64,000 nt of DNA from Flaveria trinervia (Eukaryota > Streptophyta > Magnoliopsida > Asterales > Asteraceae), in contig CM046442.1 in the NCBI GenBank assembly GCA_025506515.1, positions 106,304,617-106,368,616 of the forward strand. The letters are read 5' to 3'. Made by a program: the position numbers and the translations under genes. Shown here one piece after another: positions 24,652 through 34,866 of this stretch. Position 1 is the first letter of the stretch, and every line of letters begins with the position of its first letter. The notes under the pieces were generated by a model. That model was not told the DNA's origin, did not search any database, and saw nothing but the letters and a program-made list of their open reading frames with translations.

Positions 24652-25547
24652 TGTTGGACCAAAAGACCAATGAGCCAAGATCAAAAACCTCTAAGTCCCA
24701 CATGGTATCACAACAACTGCTGAAAGCCTCATCAGCAGTTTGACAAGTGCTGAAGACTTCAACAGCTGAAGATCAAGTGCTGAAGACTTCAACAGCTGAA
24801 GAACTAAAGTGCTGAAGTACAACAGCTGAAGAACACAAGTGCTGAAGCTGAAAGACCAAAGTACTGAAGTACAACAGCTAAAGAGTTTACAAGTGCTGAA
24901 GATCAACAACTGATGTACAAAGTCTGAAGACAAAGACTAAAGACATCAGCTGATGACATCTACTGAAGTCATCAGCTGATGAACACCTGAAGGTCAAAGT
25001 CTGAAGATCAAGTACTGAAGCCTCAGTAGTTTGTCACAACTGCTAAGAGTACTTCTTCAGTAGTTGTGATATCAGTAGTTTTATGTTTCATAGTTTTTGT
25101 AAAACGACTGAAGAGCTTGTTCTTCAGTCGTTGTAGTTTCAGTAGTTTCTAATCAGTAGTTTTATATTTTGTACTTAACACTCTGATATGTTCTCAGTAG
25201 TTGTGAACATTTCAGTAGTTTGTTAAGAGTTAGTTATTTTTGTATTAGATCTGCAAGTTGTCACTTTCCGTGATAACAGCATTGATTGTTGCACTCTATA
25301 TAAGGAGTGACAACCTATTGTAATACGTGAATGTTTTGGAATGAATGACGTGAATGAATGAATGATTTGATTAGAAACATTCCATATCTATAAACATTCC
25401 TTGAATCAGAAATATATTCTCTCGCTATAACCGTATGTGCTCTTAATGCATACAAGCATCGACTTCTTGCTACAATTTGTCTAATTCCTATTTTTATTCC
25501 GCTGCCTTGAACTCTAATACATCAACTTGTGATCGCTGATCCTGTCA
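24652..25547 (+). repeat. Element C 3' LTR
   Basis: It starts TGTTGGACC and ends CCTGTCA, followed by the target duplication AGTCT. It is 896 bp, nearly identical to the 5' copy apart from many one-base length differences, and carries the same CAACAGCTGAAG repeats. Confidence 0.95.
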
Positions 25548-25552
25548 AGTCT

Positions 25553-26180
25553 ACAACTCTAGGACAAATGTAATCATTAAAACATTCAACGTTAATTTAT
25601 GGAAAATTCTTTTCCATCAGTTTCAAATGGTCCTGCATGGTTATTTGATCTAGATTCATTATCAAACTCTTTTCAATCTAATTTGTTTGATCAATCAAAT
25701 TTTTTAATTCTACAGAGAAGAAGAACTCAAGAGGAGATCTTGGATCTTTGAGTGAAGATTCAGATTCTGATGACCCAGATGATTCAAGCTCAGACTACCC
25801 ATTTTTATCATTTGTTAAGGATTCAACAATTCAAAATCATGATAATATAGTTTTAGATCATTCCGAGTCAATTAATCTGGAAGAATCACAAAATATTCCT
25901 AATGATGGTAATGAGTTTGTGATACCTGAGTCTGGAACATCATCCATTCTGGTGATGTAGTTGATACAGGTAACTTTGATTACTTTGTCAACTCACCTAC
26001 TCAAGTTCCAAACTTCAATCCACATTCTTCTACGTTAATACATGAGTTTTCTAACTTGAATCAAACAAATTTGGATGTTAATGTTCAATGTGATAAGATC
26101 ACTACATCTCGTATTCACAAGAATCATCCAATTTCTCAGATTATTGTTCATTGAATGAGAGAACAACAAGGAGTAAAGTA
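25553..26180 (+). pseudogene. Element B pol: integrase end and RT linker (after C)
   Basis: This resumes the B reading interrupted at 13835: VYNSRTNVIIKTFNVNLW is the copia integrase tail. Then come WLFDLDSLSN, an acidic Ser/Asp-rich linker (25748-25960), and KNHPISQIIV just before RT. Frames are broken by stops. Confidence 0.8.
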
Positions 26181-26194
26181 GAACAAGCAAACGT

Positions 26195-27748
26195 ATGCTT
26201 ATGCTTTGTTTTCTTTCTCAAATTGTTCCTAAAAATGTAACCGAAGCATTAAAGGACAATGGTTGGATAGAAGCCATGCAAGAAGAATTACTTCAATTCC
26301 GCAAACAAGAAGTGTGGAATTTGGTGGATCTACCTGAAGGAGAAAATGTATTTGGCATGAAATGGTTATTTAGAAATAAAACTGATGATCCTGGTGTTGT
26401 AATAAGGAACAAAGCAAGGCTTGTTGCACAAGGATACACATAGGAAGAAGGTATAGATTATGATGAGGTGTTTGCACCAGTTGCAAGACTTGAATCAATT
26501 TGAGTTTTTCTGGCTTATGCTTCATTCATGAAATTTAAGGTGTATCAAATGGATGTAAAGGGTGCATTTTTATATGGTCCAATTACTGACGATGTGTTTG
26601 TAAAGCAACCATCAGGTTTGAGGATGCACAATTTCCACATCGAGTATATAACTAAGTAAAGCTTTATATGGACTTCATAAGCCCCTAGAATTTGGTATGA
26701 GACGTTATCACAACACTTAATCCAACATGGATACACACGAGGGAAAATTGATCCAACTTTATTCATAAAGAAGGATAATAATGATCTTTTATGTGTACAA
26801 GTGTATGTTGATGATATCATATTTGGTTCTACATGTCCAAAAATGTGCAATGAATTTGAAGAAATAATGAAATCTCGATTTCAAATGAGTTCTATTGGAG
26901 AGATTAACTTCTTTCTTGGACTTCAAGTCAAACAAACTACAGATGAAATTTTCATCAATCAAGAAAAGTTTGTTCACAAGCTCTTAAAGAAATTTATGTT
27001 GAAAGACTGTCAGTCCATACAAACTCCAGAAGATATTAACACCAAGATTGAACCTGATCCAAAAGGAAAATCTATTGACCAAACGTTATACAGATCAATG
27101 ATTGGTTCTTTGATGTATCTTACTGCATCTAGACCAGACATTATGTATGTTGTTTGTGTATGTGCCAGGTATCAATCAGACCCGAAAGAATCTCACTTAA
27201 TTGCTGTCAAAAAAATATTCAGGTATCTCAAAGGTGAACCAACCTTAGGGCTTTCGTATCCTTACGAGGTTAACTTTGAACTATATGGATATACTGATAT
27301 TGATTATGGTGGATGTTGTCAAGATAGAAAATCTACTTCGGGTGGGTGTCAATTTCTTGGTCCCAGATTAGTCTCATGGCAATGCAAGAAACAAACAAAT
27401 GTCTCTGTTTCAACTGCAGAAGCTGAGTACATTGCTGCATCAGTAGGATGTTCTCAAATTCTTTGGTTGCAAAATCAGTTACTAGATTATGGATTCAACT
27501 TTCTTAAAACACCAATTTACATTGATAACACAGCTGCTATGTTCATAACAGCTAATCCTGTTCAACATTCAAAAACAAAACATACCAAAATTCGATAACA
27601 TTTTCTTAGAGATAACTCTGAAAAAGGATTAATCATATTGATTCAAATTGCAACAGAAAAACTATTGGCAGATCTATTTACTAAAGCCTTCCTACCAGGA
27701 CGGTTTGAGTATTTAGTAGAATCAATTGGTCTTATAAATCATATGTAA
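26195..27748 (+). pseudogene. Element B pol: reverse transcriptase and RNase H
   Basis: RT starts with DNGWIEAMQEELLQF (26195-26443), continues in broken frames with VYQMDVKGAFLYG, then runs in a 265-codon open piece (26801-27598). That piece holds the catalytic YVDD (26804-26815), FFLGLQVKQ, SLMYLTASRPDIM and RNase H with YTDIDYGG, STAEAEYIAA and YIDNTAA. The RNase H tail LADLFTKAF ends at a stop at 27746-27748. The stop at 26441, the frame break at 26640 and the stop at 27596 inactivate it, but the second half is well preserved, in line with about 3% LTR divergence. Confidence 0.9.
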
Positions 27749-28979
27749 TCTCCCTAAATCAAAAGATCATAATAATTGATACTCTCATTGTTAATTGCCA
27801 TTTTATATTTTGTGTGTGTGTGAATTTATGTTTTACATACAAAAATCAAATACAAATATATATATATATATATACAAATACAAAAATAGAGTTTTTCTTT
27901 TAAAAGGATTATGTTTTGGAACATGTGAGAAATGATACATTAGTGAGATCAGATGCATACTTCACTCATTAATAAAGTCTAGACATGATCAGATATGATG
28001 TGGAGACATATCTGACTATTATGCTGAAAAAGTAAATTCTTGTGATCAAACTAAACATACATGCTTGTGTGTATTCATCTGAGTACTTTTGAGTTGCTTT
28101 AGCTTATCAAAATGAATGTTTGTTAAGATATATCTTGACACTGTTGAAACTATGTGAAATCATGAGATCTATTACAAAGCATCATTTCACTTCTCTGTTA
28201 TGAGTCATCATAGACCTGAAGTACTGAGATATCCTCTGTTGTAAGTCATTACAGACCTGGATTCTCTTTTTGACGCAAAAAGATGCCAATGTGCACAACC
28301 TATTCAAAAGAATAGTCAGAGCTGATCAAATGATTATCCATGATCATCCTCTATTAACTAAGTAACATGAACTCTCCACATTTACTTTATTTTAATGTGC
28401 TGATTTTTATTAATATGATCTCTCTGTAGACATTTATTCTTTTGTTTAATATTAGATTTTAATTCTATTTTCATTTTTTTATGCATGTCTTTGAGTGTGA
28501 AGGCAATGTCTCAATATGATGTGTGATCTTATTCTCTTTCATAAGAAACTTATAAGTTTTTCAAACTTAAAAGTTTAGGGGGAGTTATAAATGAAAGAGT
28601 TGTTCTTAGAAAATATTCAATAATCATAATCGAAATTTGAAATGTTGAATTGAAAGGATGATGCTTTGTGTTCAAAGTATTTGTGTAAACTGAAAATAGA
28701 ATGTGTTTGACAATTACAATATGAATATACATAATCTTTGCAAATAAATGTTTTTTAAGTTGAAAATTAGATGATATTTGATGTTATGATGAGACTAAAA
28801 TGAAGGGACAAAAGAAATTAAAAAGAAATTAAAAAGAAATACAAAATAAAAAATAAAAAATAAAAAATAAAAATTTTATAAATTGAAAGTGCAAAATGCA
28901 AAAAGTTCAAAATTGGGGATCTAAATGGTAAAAAATGTGAAAGTGAAGAAATTGGAAATCACAAGTGTTTGAAATTCAA
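27749..28979 (+). other. Element B spacer, first part; low-complexity DNA
   Basis: AT-rich non-coding DNA. It holds a TA microsatellite at 27856-27876 and a 7-bp AAAAAAT-type run at about 28840-28875. No ORF with recognisable motifs. Confidence 0.7.
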
Positions 28980-29525
28980 CTCATGCACCTAAACAGTGCA
29001 CATGCGCCTCAATAGGAGCATGATGAAATTTTCAGGATTATACAAGTGTTGGACGTTTCCCATGCGTCTAAACAGTTGTAATAAATCTATGAAAATTACA
29101 AGTGTTGGACGTTTGATTCATTCCCATGCGTCTAAACAGTTGTAATACATATGAAAATTACAAGTGTTGGACGTTTGATTCATTCCCATGCGTCTTAACA
29201 CTTGTAATACATCTGAAAATTACAAGGGTTGGGCGTCTGTGATAATCCCATGCGTCTAAATAGTGTGTTAGACGTATGTGATGTCTCATGCGTCTACATA
29301 GTTTCAAAACTTCAGGTGTTAGACGTTTTACAAAGTCCATGCGACTGAACAGTGCAAAAGTGCCTAAACAGTGCTTATGCGTCTGAACAGTTCTCATGCG
29401 TCTGACTTAAAAGGCACAACAGTGCTCATGCGTCTAACAAAATAAGTGAGTTCTAGGTTTTTCATACGCCCAAACAGGGACCATACATCTAAACAGGACT
29501 CATACGCCTAAAATTTCACTTATAT
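28980..29525 (+). repeat. Element B pol-env spacer repeats (GGACGTTT...CATGCGTCTAAACAG)
   Basis: About fifteen copies of CATGCGTCTAAACAGT-like sequence alternate with GTGTTGGACGTTT. Three longer copies of about 63-67 bp are nearly identical in series (29040-29230). The motif is the counterpart of the leader repeats at 8690-9020 of the same element. No frame is open through the block. Confidence 0.87.
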
Positions 29526-30189
29526 ATATTGAACACTTATGCGTATTTCTCATTCACTCTTCAAAATTCTCAGAACCAAAACCCTTGAACTACGTCTGTT
29601 GAGCATAAACACAACCTTATTTCATCTGAAATCAATCAAATCCTTTGAGTATAAATTGCATTTGGATATATAAACGTATGTTTGTGATTCAAATACATAA
29701 ATTTTGGATTAAATCAGTGATTTGTAAGAGACGGTTGAATGCTATTTGGGCGTTCGAACATATATAATCCTAGTTTAATCTGATAAAATGAGAATCATAT
29801 CAAAAATTGATAATGGATTACTAATAAGGACACATTTGCGAGTCTGTTGATGTATTGTTTTGATGTTAAAGTGAAATTTTTTTTGATGATCAAATCAGTC
29901 GACTTTGCATAGTCGAAGAAGAAGAAGATGAACAGACAATCAATTTTTGAACAAAAATAAATAAACATTAAAATTAAATCAAAATTGAAATGTTAAATAA
30001 TTAAGTCACAATGAATTAAGAAAAAATTCAAAAGTCAATAATACAAATTCAAAAGTAATACAATTGAAATTTTAATTCATAAGTAAAAATAAAAAATAAA
30101 AAAAAATAAAAAGGTCAAATTAAAAGGTTAAAATTAAAAATCATATATAGAAATAAATTTCATTAAATCAATATTCAATGTTCTCATAA
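29526..30189 (+). other. Element B spacer, last part; no gene seen
   Basis: AT-rich sequence. It has a TATA-like TATATATATTGAACAC at about 29521-29536, soon after the repeats and about 680 bases before the env-like ATG. A promoter there is possible but not supported beyond this. Confidence 0.5.
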
Positions 30190-30213
30190 TTCTTTTGTTG
30201 TGTTTTGCAGATG
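30190..30213 (+). promoter_or_regulatory. Splice-acceptor-like site directly before env-like ATG (B)
   Basis: A T-rich tract (30190-30208) ends in TTTTGCAG with AG at 30209-30210, and ATG follows at once at 30211. This has the form of a good plant 3' splice site and would place the env-like start at the first base of a downstream exon. The env-like starts of C, D and E lack it. Confidence 0.5.
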
Positions 30214-33200
30214 GCTGAATTAAAATTTGAACCAAAACACATGTAGCTGCTTTTTTAGATGATGAAAACAGAGAAGCTACGGGATATGAAGACATTATCA
30301 GATTTTTACTCAGAACAAAATATGTTTATGCCATGTGTGCAAGGCCCATGATTAATGGAAGGATGATTAAAAAATTCTGGAGGACTGCAAAAGTTGAAAG
30401 AGATGATCAAGAAAATAAAGTTTTAAAAGCCTTCATTACTTCAGAAAGAATGCTTGAAGTTTCTGAAGAAGCAATTAGACAAGCTCTAAGAATTGGAGAT
30501 AATGATCCTGAAGATTTATCTGAATATACATTTAATGAATGTAGAGAAGTTTTTCTACATATGGGTCATCCAGATCATTTCCCGAAGAAACAGTTTTTCA
30601 GAGCTCGCGTATTTAAACATTGGAAGATTTTATGCTACATATTTCAACATTGCATGTCAAAAAGAAGTGCGGGTTGGGATTCATTCCCTGTTGACATTGC
30701 ATCTCCAATTGTAACCTTATCCACTAACAGAAGATTCAATATGGCTAGGTGGATAATGAATGGATTTATTTTTATTCTGGAAAGAGGAGTAAGGCATAAG
30801 TATCTGATGTTCCCAAGATTTCTTCAACTTCTCATTAATGATGCAAATCCAGATTTGTATGCTGCTGAAGTTATTGGTCATAGATTTCAGTTAGAGCACA
30901 TGTCAGAGAGTGTGTACAAAAGACTGGCAATGATAACAGGTGCTCAAAACATTCCAGTTTTTGATTATATCAGAAATGTATCTATGGATGAAGTTGATAT
31001 TACTTAGCCACACTTTCATCTAACTGAAGAAGAACCAATAGATCCAAATGATCTGATTGAAGATGTAGAAGTTGATGAAGAAAGTGATGAGGATATGTCT
31101 GAAAGTTCATCAAGTGAAGAAAGTGATGATGATGATGAAAATGATAATGTCACTTAAGTAATTCAAGAAGGAAATGAAGAAGGGAATGTTGAAAATACTG
31201 AAAATGAGCCACAGGCTATGATTGAAGAAAATGTTGAGGAAGCTGTAACAGAAAGGAATTCTCAAAATCAAACATCTGATTCTAATTTTATCAATGATAT
31301 TTCATTCAATCCAATATTTGAAATTGATGAAAATGAAAGAGCAGAAGAAATTCCTCTTAGTATGTCACACAATGTGTCTATACAAACAGTGGAAATAGTT
31401 GAAGTTGATGTGATTGAAAATTTGAAAGAAGAAAATGTAAACAAAGAAAAGGAGATTGAAAAGTTGAAAGTTGAAAATGAAAGAATGAAAGTGATAATCA
31501 ATGCTTGTGAAAAAGAAATTCAAAAGCTCAAAGATGAAAGTTGAAGTTGTTTGAATAAATTGTGTTAAAAGATGAAAATATTGTTAGTTTTGCCCAAGAT
31601 AAAGAAGATGTGATAAAGAACTTTAAAGTCATGATTAAAGATTATGATAGTCTTGAGGAGAAATTCAAGAAGCTATCTGAAGAAAATGAAAATCTTAAAG
31701 CTGAATAGATAAAGGAAAGAGAAGCTCAAAAAGCTATATCTCCAGTACATGTGATTAGTACTGAGGTGCACATGAAGAAAATTTTGAACAAAGAAAAGGC
31801 AAACGGAAAGTAAATGAATTTGAAGAAGTTGATCAGACTGAATCTTCTTCTAAAATTCAAAGAACTGAAGAATTGGTTGAAGAGCAAAATGTTCAAGAAC
31901 AGATTGATGCTCTAGATGATATTGAAGAAGTATATAATGATGATTGGTATGATGAAGTTCTTGAGAATGAAGACATTGATGAAGCTAAATTTGTGTCATA
32001 TTTCTCTTCACAAGAACATATACAAGAACAAGATGAAGTACCACAGGATTTTGAAGAAAAATATAACTATCTTGTGAACATGAAATACAATAGAGTGTAT
32101 TTGGATGGACTGACTGTTTCTTAAATTAATGATGAATACGAGAAATGCATCTATGCAGAGTCAGTTGCTTCAATAGATCCAAATGAGATAGTGGTTGAGC
32201 ATGGTGAATGGATAAGAACAAAGGAAGTTATAAATGTAGAAGAACTGTCTAGTTCTGAGCTGCACCATCCTGATCCTAATGATATGAGTATTCCTTCTCT
32301 TAGATCATGGTTGCCAGCTAGAAATTACACGTGGAGGAAGCTGAAGAGATTACAATCTGTATCTCTGAGAAATCTTGTGAGAAGCTTTCAAGAAACTGAG
32401 AAACAAATGAAGAAGATGATAGTGCTGGATACAGATAACCCTCAGTATCTTGAGATAACAAAAAGAACAAGAATGTTGAAGCCTCAGGAAATAAAACAAA
32501 TGTCAAGACTTGATGATGCTCACTCTCATAGAAAAGAATTGATGGAAATGTTTGCTGATCCTGAAAGACAAACTTATAAAGCATCAACTGATCAAAGGCA
32601 TATTCTCGATAGTTCAAGAACAACAGGAGATTTAGTAAGAAATATATTGCAGAAAGGACAATCAGTTGCTGAATTGTTGAATGCAATGATTGCTCCAGAT
32701 TTTACAAACCATGTAAAGATAATTGCATGGAAGTATGATGAAGTATTTGATGCCTTCTTCATAAAGAGAGTAAATGCTGTATGTGACATTTATCAATTTT
32801 ACTCTAGTATCATAAAACTTCCGGTGTAGGACTTAAAAGAGATAAATAGACTACCTCTGATCAATCCTTCTGATGCAAAACGTGGGAAGATGTTTGTAGA
32901 ATTATTAAGACGTGGATTGGATAGATCAAGTAATTTCCTTAACACAAGATGCGATCAAGAAGACAAGGAGTACTTTCTTACTTTGAAGAAAAACAAGAAA
33001 CTTAAGGGAGTTCAATCAGAAGAAGAACATTCGTTGATAGAATTTTGTGATAAATACTTTGAAAAAGTTACAACTCCAGGACTTAAAGTGATTGACGGTA
33101 ACCAAAACTCAAAGCGAATTCTCATATGGTTTTACAACACTAAGACATTTGAGCTGAAGTTAGTCCGAAATCTAGAAAGACGGGATGAGGACATGATTAC

Positions 33201-33747
33201 TTTATTTGGAGTTTTTGAGCTAAAATTGTTACATCCAAGTTATATCTCATTTTTGTCAGTACAAAAATTTGATAAAGTTTCTCCTGAAGTGGCTGAGCAA
33301 GACAAGAAATATTTTATTTCTATTATCAATGTGATGAACGCTGCCATGGAAAGGATTTCTTTGAGAAAAGCACTTGCGTATGCCAACATTGTTAAGAAAT
33401 ATATTAAACATATTGAATTCATGAGAATATCAAGAAAAGGGGTCTTAGAAGTGTACTCAAAGGAAAGTAATAAACCTATTGAGTTATATGCAAACATTGA
33501 TATTTCATGTCTTTCAAAAGATACATTGGAAAGAATGGAGAAGATGGAGATTAAAACAAATGAAGCTAAACCAGAACAAGGCATTCTTGCAAGTAAATTC
33601 AAGTCTGCTATATCAAAAGCTTTGAAAGACTTAGAAATGTACAACAGAAGCCTATGTTCAAAGTCAAAGAAGAACCAGCAGATTTCTTTGAATGATGAAG
33701 TAAAGGCTGAAGATAGAATTGAAGATAGAGTCAGCAGTCAAGCTTGA
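30211..33747 (+). pseudogene. Element B env-like protein
   Basis: It starts MAELKFEPKH and has a one-base shift near 30240. A 224-codon open piece (30333-31007) forms the N-terminal domain with KKFWRTAKVE, HWKILCYIFQHCMSKRS and LMFPRFLQLLIN; comparable motifs occur in E (45106 on). An acidic, Ser-rich linker (31010-31300), a long Glu/Lys coiled coil (31380-31720) and an acidic segment (31873-32124) follow. The C-terminal domain spans 32191-32829 and 32890-33747, with IIAWKYD and AFFIKRVN near 32720-32775, also in element A. No signal peptide or membrane segment. Only a few stops and shifts interrupt it. Function unknown. Confidence 0.83.
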
Positions 33748-33778
33748 AGATTTTGAAGACTGAAGACCATGTCAATCT

Positions 33779-33787
33779 TAAGGGGAG
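33779..33787 (+). other. Element B polypurine tract
   Basis: TAAGGGGAG, three bases before the 3' LTR; the plus-strand primer site. Confidence 0.88.
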
Positions 33788-33790
33788 TAT

Positions 33791-34097
33791 TGTTAAGTGC
33801 TCTAAAAAGATTAACATGTTGTCTTTATTTGTCTTTTGATATTTTGTAATAGTATAGGGACTATTTCTGTAATTTGTTAGTTCCTTTACTTTTGTTTTCA
33901 GTATAAATAGCTTAGATTTGCAGGTATGTAGTAATGAATACACAAGTTATTCGAATCTGCTTTTCATACATGTAATTGTCTTAGCTTGATATGAATGAAA
34001 ACTGAATTTTATTGATATCTTGTTTGAATTGATTACTTTGTGTGAAATCATTGAATTGTGTTACAAATCATCACAGATTTATTCATTGATCCTATCA
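33791..34097 (+). repeat. Element B 3' LTR
   Basis: It starts TGTTAAGT, ends CCTATCA, and is followed by the TAGAG target duplication. Nine substitutions and two one-base indels separate it from the 5' copy. Confidence 0.95.
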
Positions 34098-34102
34098 TAG
34101 AG

Positions 34103-34841
34103 TGATTCCGATGTAGTTACCAAATGTTTGAATGATTCAAAAGTTTCTGATTGGCTTTCAGAAAGATCACCAAAGAGAATCATGAGTAATCATAAATTAC
34201 ATGTGTAGAAACTCGAGAGGCAGGTCAATGGAATTAACTTTCTTTTCCTTGTGAGACTTCTTGGTTTGTTTGCCTTTCTGACATGCTACGCAAAAATCTG
34301 AAAGCTGGAAGTTCTTCACATTTACTCCATTCACTAAATCATTCTGTATCAGATGATTTATCTTTCATGGATTCATGTGTCCCATTCTCCTATGACAGGA
34401 GATTGAGTCCCTCTCTATTGCCTTTGACAATAAGCATTGAACTTTATGATCAGTTGTGGAGGATTTTGATAGATCCAAGACATATAAATCGTTATATCTT
34501 GACGCTAACATGAAGACTTTGTCCTCCGGGATAACGTAATCCTTTTTCAGCACGTAGCACTTCTTGTTGTCAAACACAACTTTGAAGTCTTTGTCATAGA
34601 TTTGGGAGACTCATAGTAACTTGTTGTGTAGTTGTTGAACGTAGTTGACCTTATCAAACTTGACTTTTTGGTTTCCCACTTCGCCCTGAGTAGTGATATA
34701 TCCTCCTTTATTCCCAGCAAATGATACATGTCCTCCTTTAATTTGTTTGACACTGAAAAGGAGAGACAAGTTCCTGGTCATGTGCCTAGACGCCCCATTA
34801 TCAACCATTCATGCATTTGTGATAGCACTGCAACGGACACC
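34103..34841 (-). pseudogene. Element H pol: protease, pre-integrase, integrase start
   Basis: Read from 34841 downward: the protease piece 34611-34808 has MVDNGASRHMTRN, where the catalytic D-S-G reads D-N-G, and GGHVSFAGNKGGYI. The pre-integrase piece (34365-34577) has MLASRYNDLYVLDLSKS and CHRRMGHMNP, with Cys where the usual Trp precedes the first His. Then come CVACQKGKQTKKSHK and LPLEFLHM near 34200-34300. Here roughly 20 codons are missing, including the first integrase catalytic Asp (usually HMDLFGP). The frame then reaches TFESFKHLV and is cut by element B; it continues at 7963. Confidence 0.85.
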
Positions 34842-34866
34842 CTGCACATTCCAAGGAGATGATCAG
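34841..34866 (-). promoter_or_regulatory. Splice-acceptor-like site at the gag-protease junction (H)
   Basis: On the minus strand CTAAACTGATC is followed by a pyrimidine stretch and TGTGCAG/GG, with AG at 34843-34842. An in-frame TGA (34865-34863) precedes the protease frame. This parallels B and E. Confidence 0.4.

Larger units (their letters stand above)
13841..25547 (+). mobile_element. Element C: copia element nested in B
   Basis: LTRs of 888 bp (13841-14728) and 896 bp (24652-25547) are flanked by the 5-bp target duplication AGTCT (13836-13840 and 25548-25552). Excising it rejoins the integrase reading of B (FVGYSS... to VYNSRTNVI). It is 11.7 kb, in the same orientation as B, and closely related to element D. 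Order: PBS, gag, protease, integrase, RT, truncated RNase H, spacer repeats, env-like region, purine tract. Because it sits in B, it is younger than B. Confidence 0.95.
7969..34097 (+). mobile_element. Element B: complete SIRE/Maximus-type copia element, interrupted by C
   Basis: LTRs of 309 bp (7969-8277) and 307 bp (33791-34097) bound the element. The 5-bp target duplication TAGAG stands at 7964-7968 and 34098-34102. Removing the insert rejoins the minus-strand integrase frame of H. Without element C and its target duplication, B is about 14.4 kb, very long for such short LTRs. Order: PBS, leader repeats, gag, triple zinc knuckle, protease, integrase (split by C), RT, RNase H, spacer, env-like ORF, purine tract. 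By eye the LTRs differ by 9 substitutions and 2 one-base indels (about 3%), suggesting insertion roughly a million years ago at the grass LTR rate. Confidence 0.95.

Noticed and set aside
27856..27876. TA microsatellite
   Set aside because: Simple-sequence DNA common in AT-rich plant spacers; no further signal around it.
29521..29536. Internal promoter (TATATATATTGAACAC) for the env-like gene of B
   Set aside because: TATA-like strings are frequent in such AT-rich DNA and there is no second element; kept only as a remark in the spacer entry.
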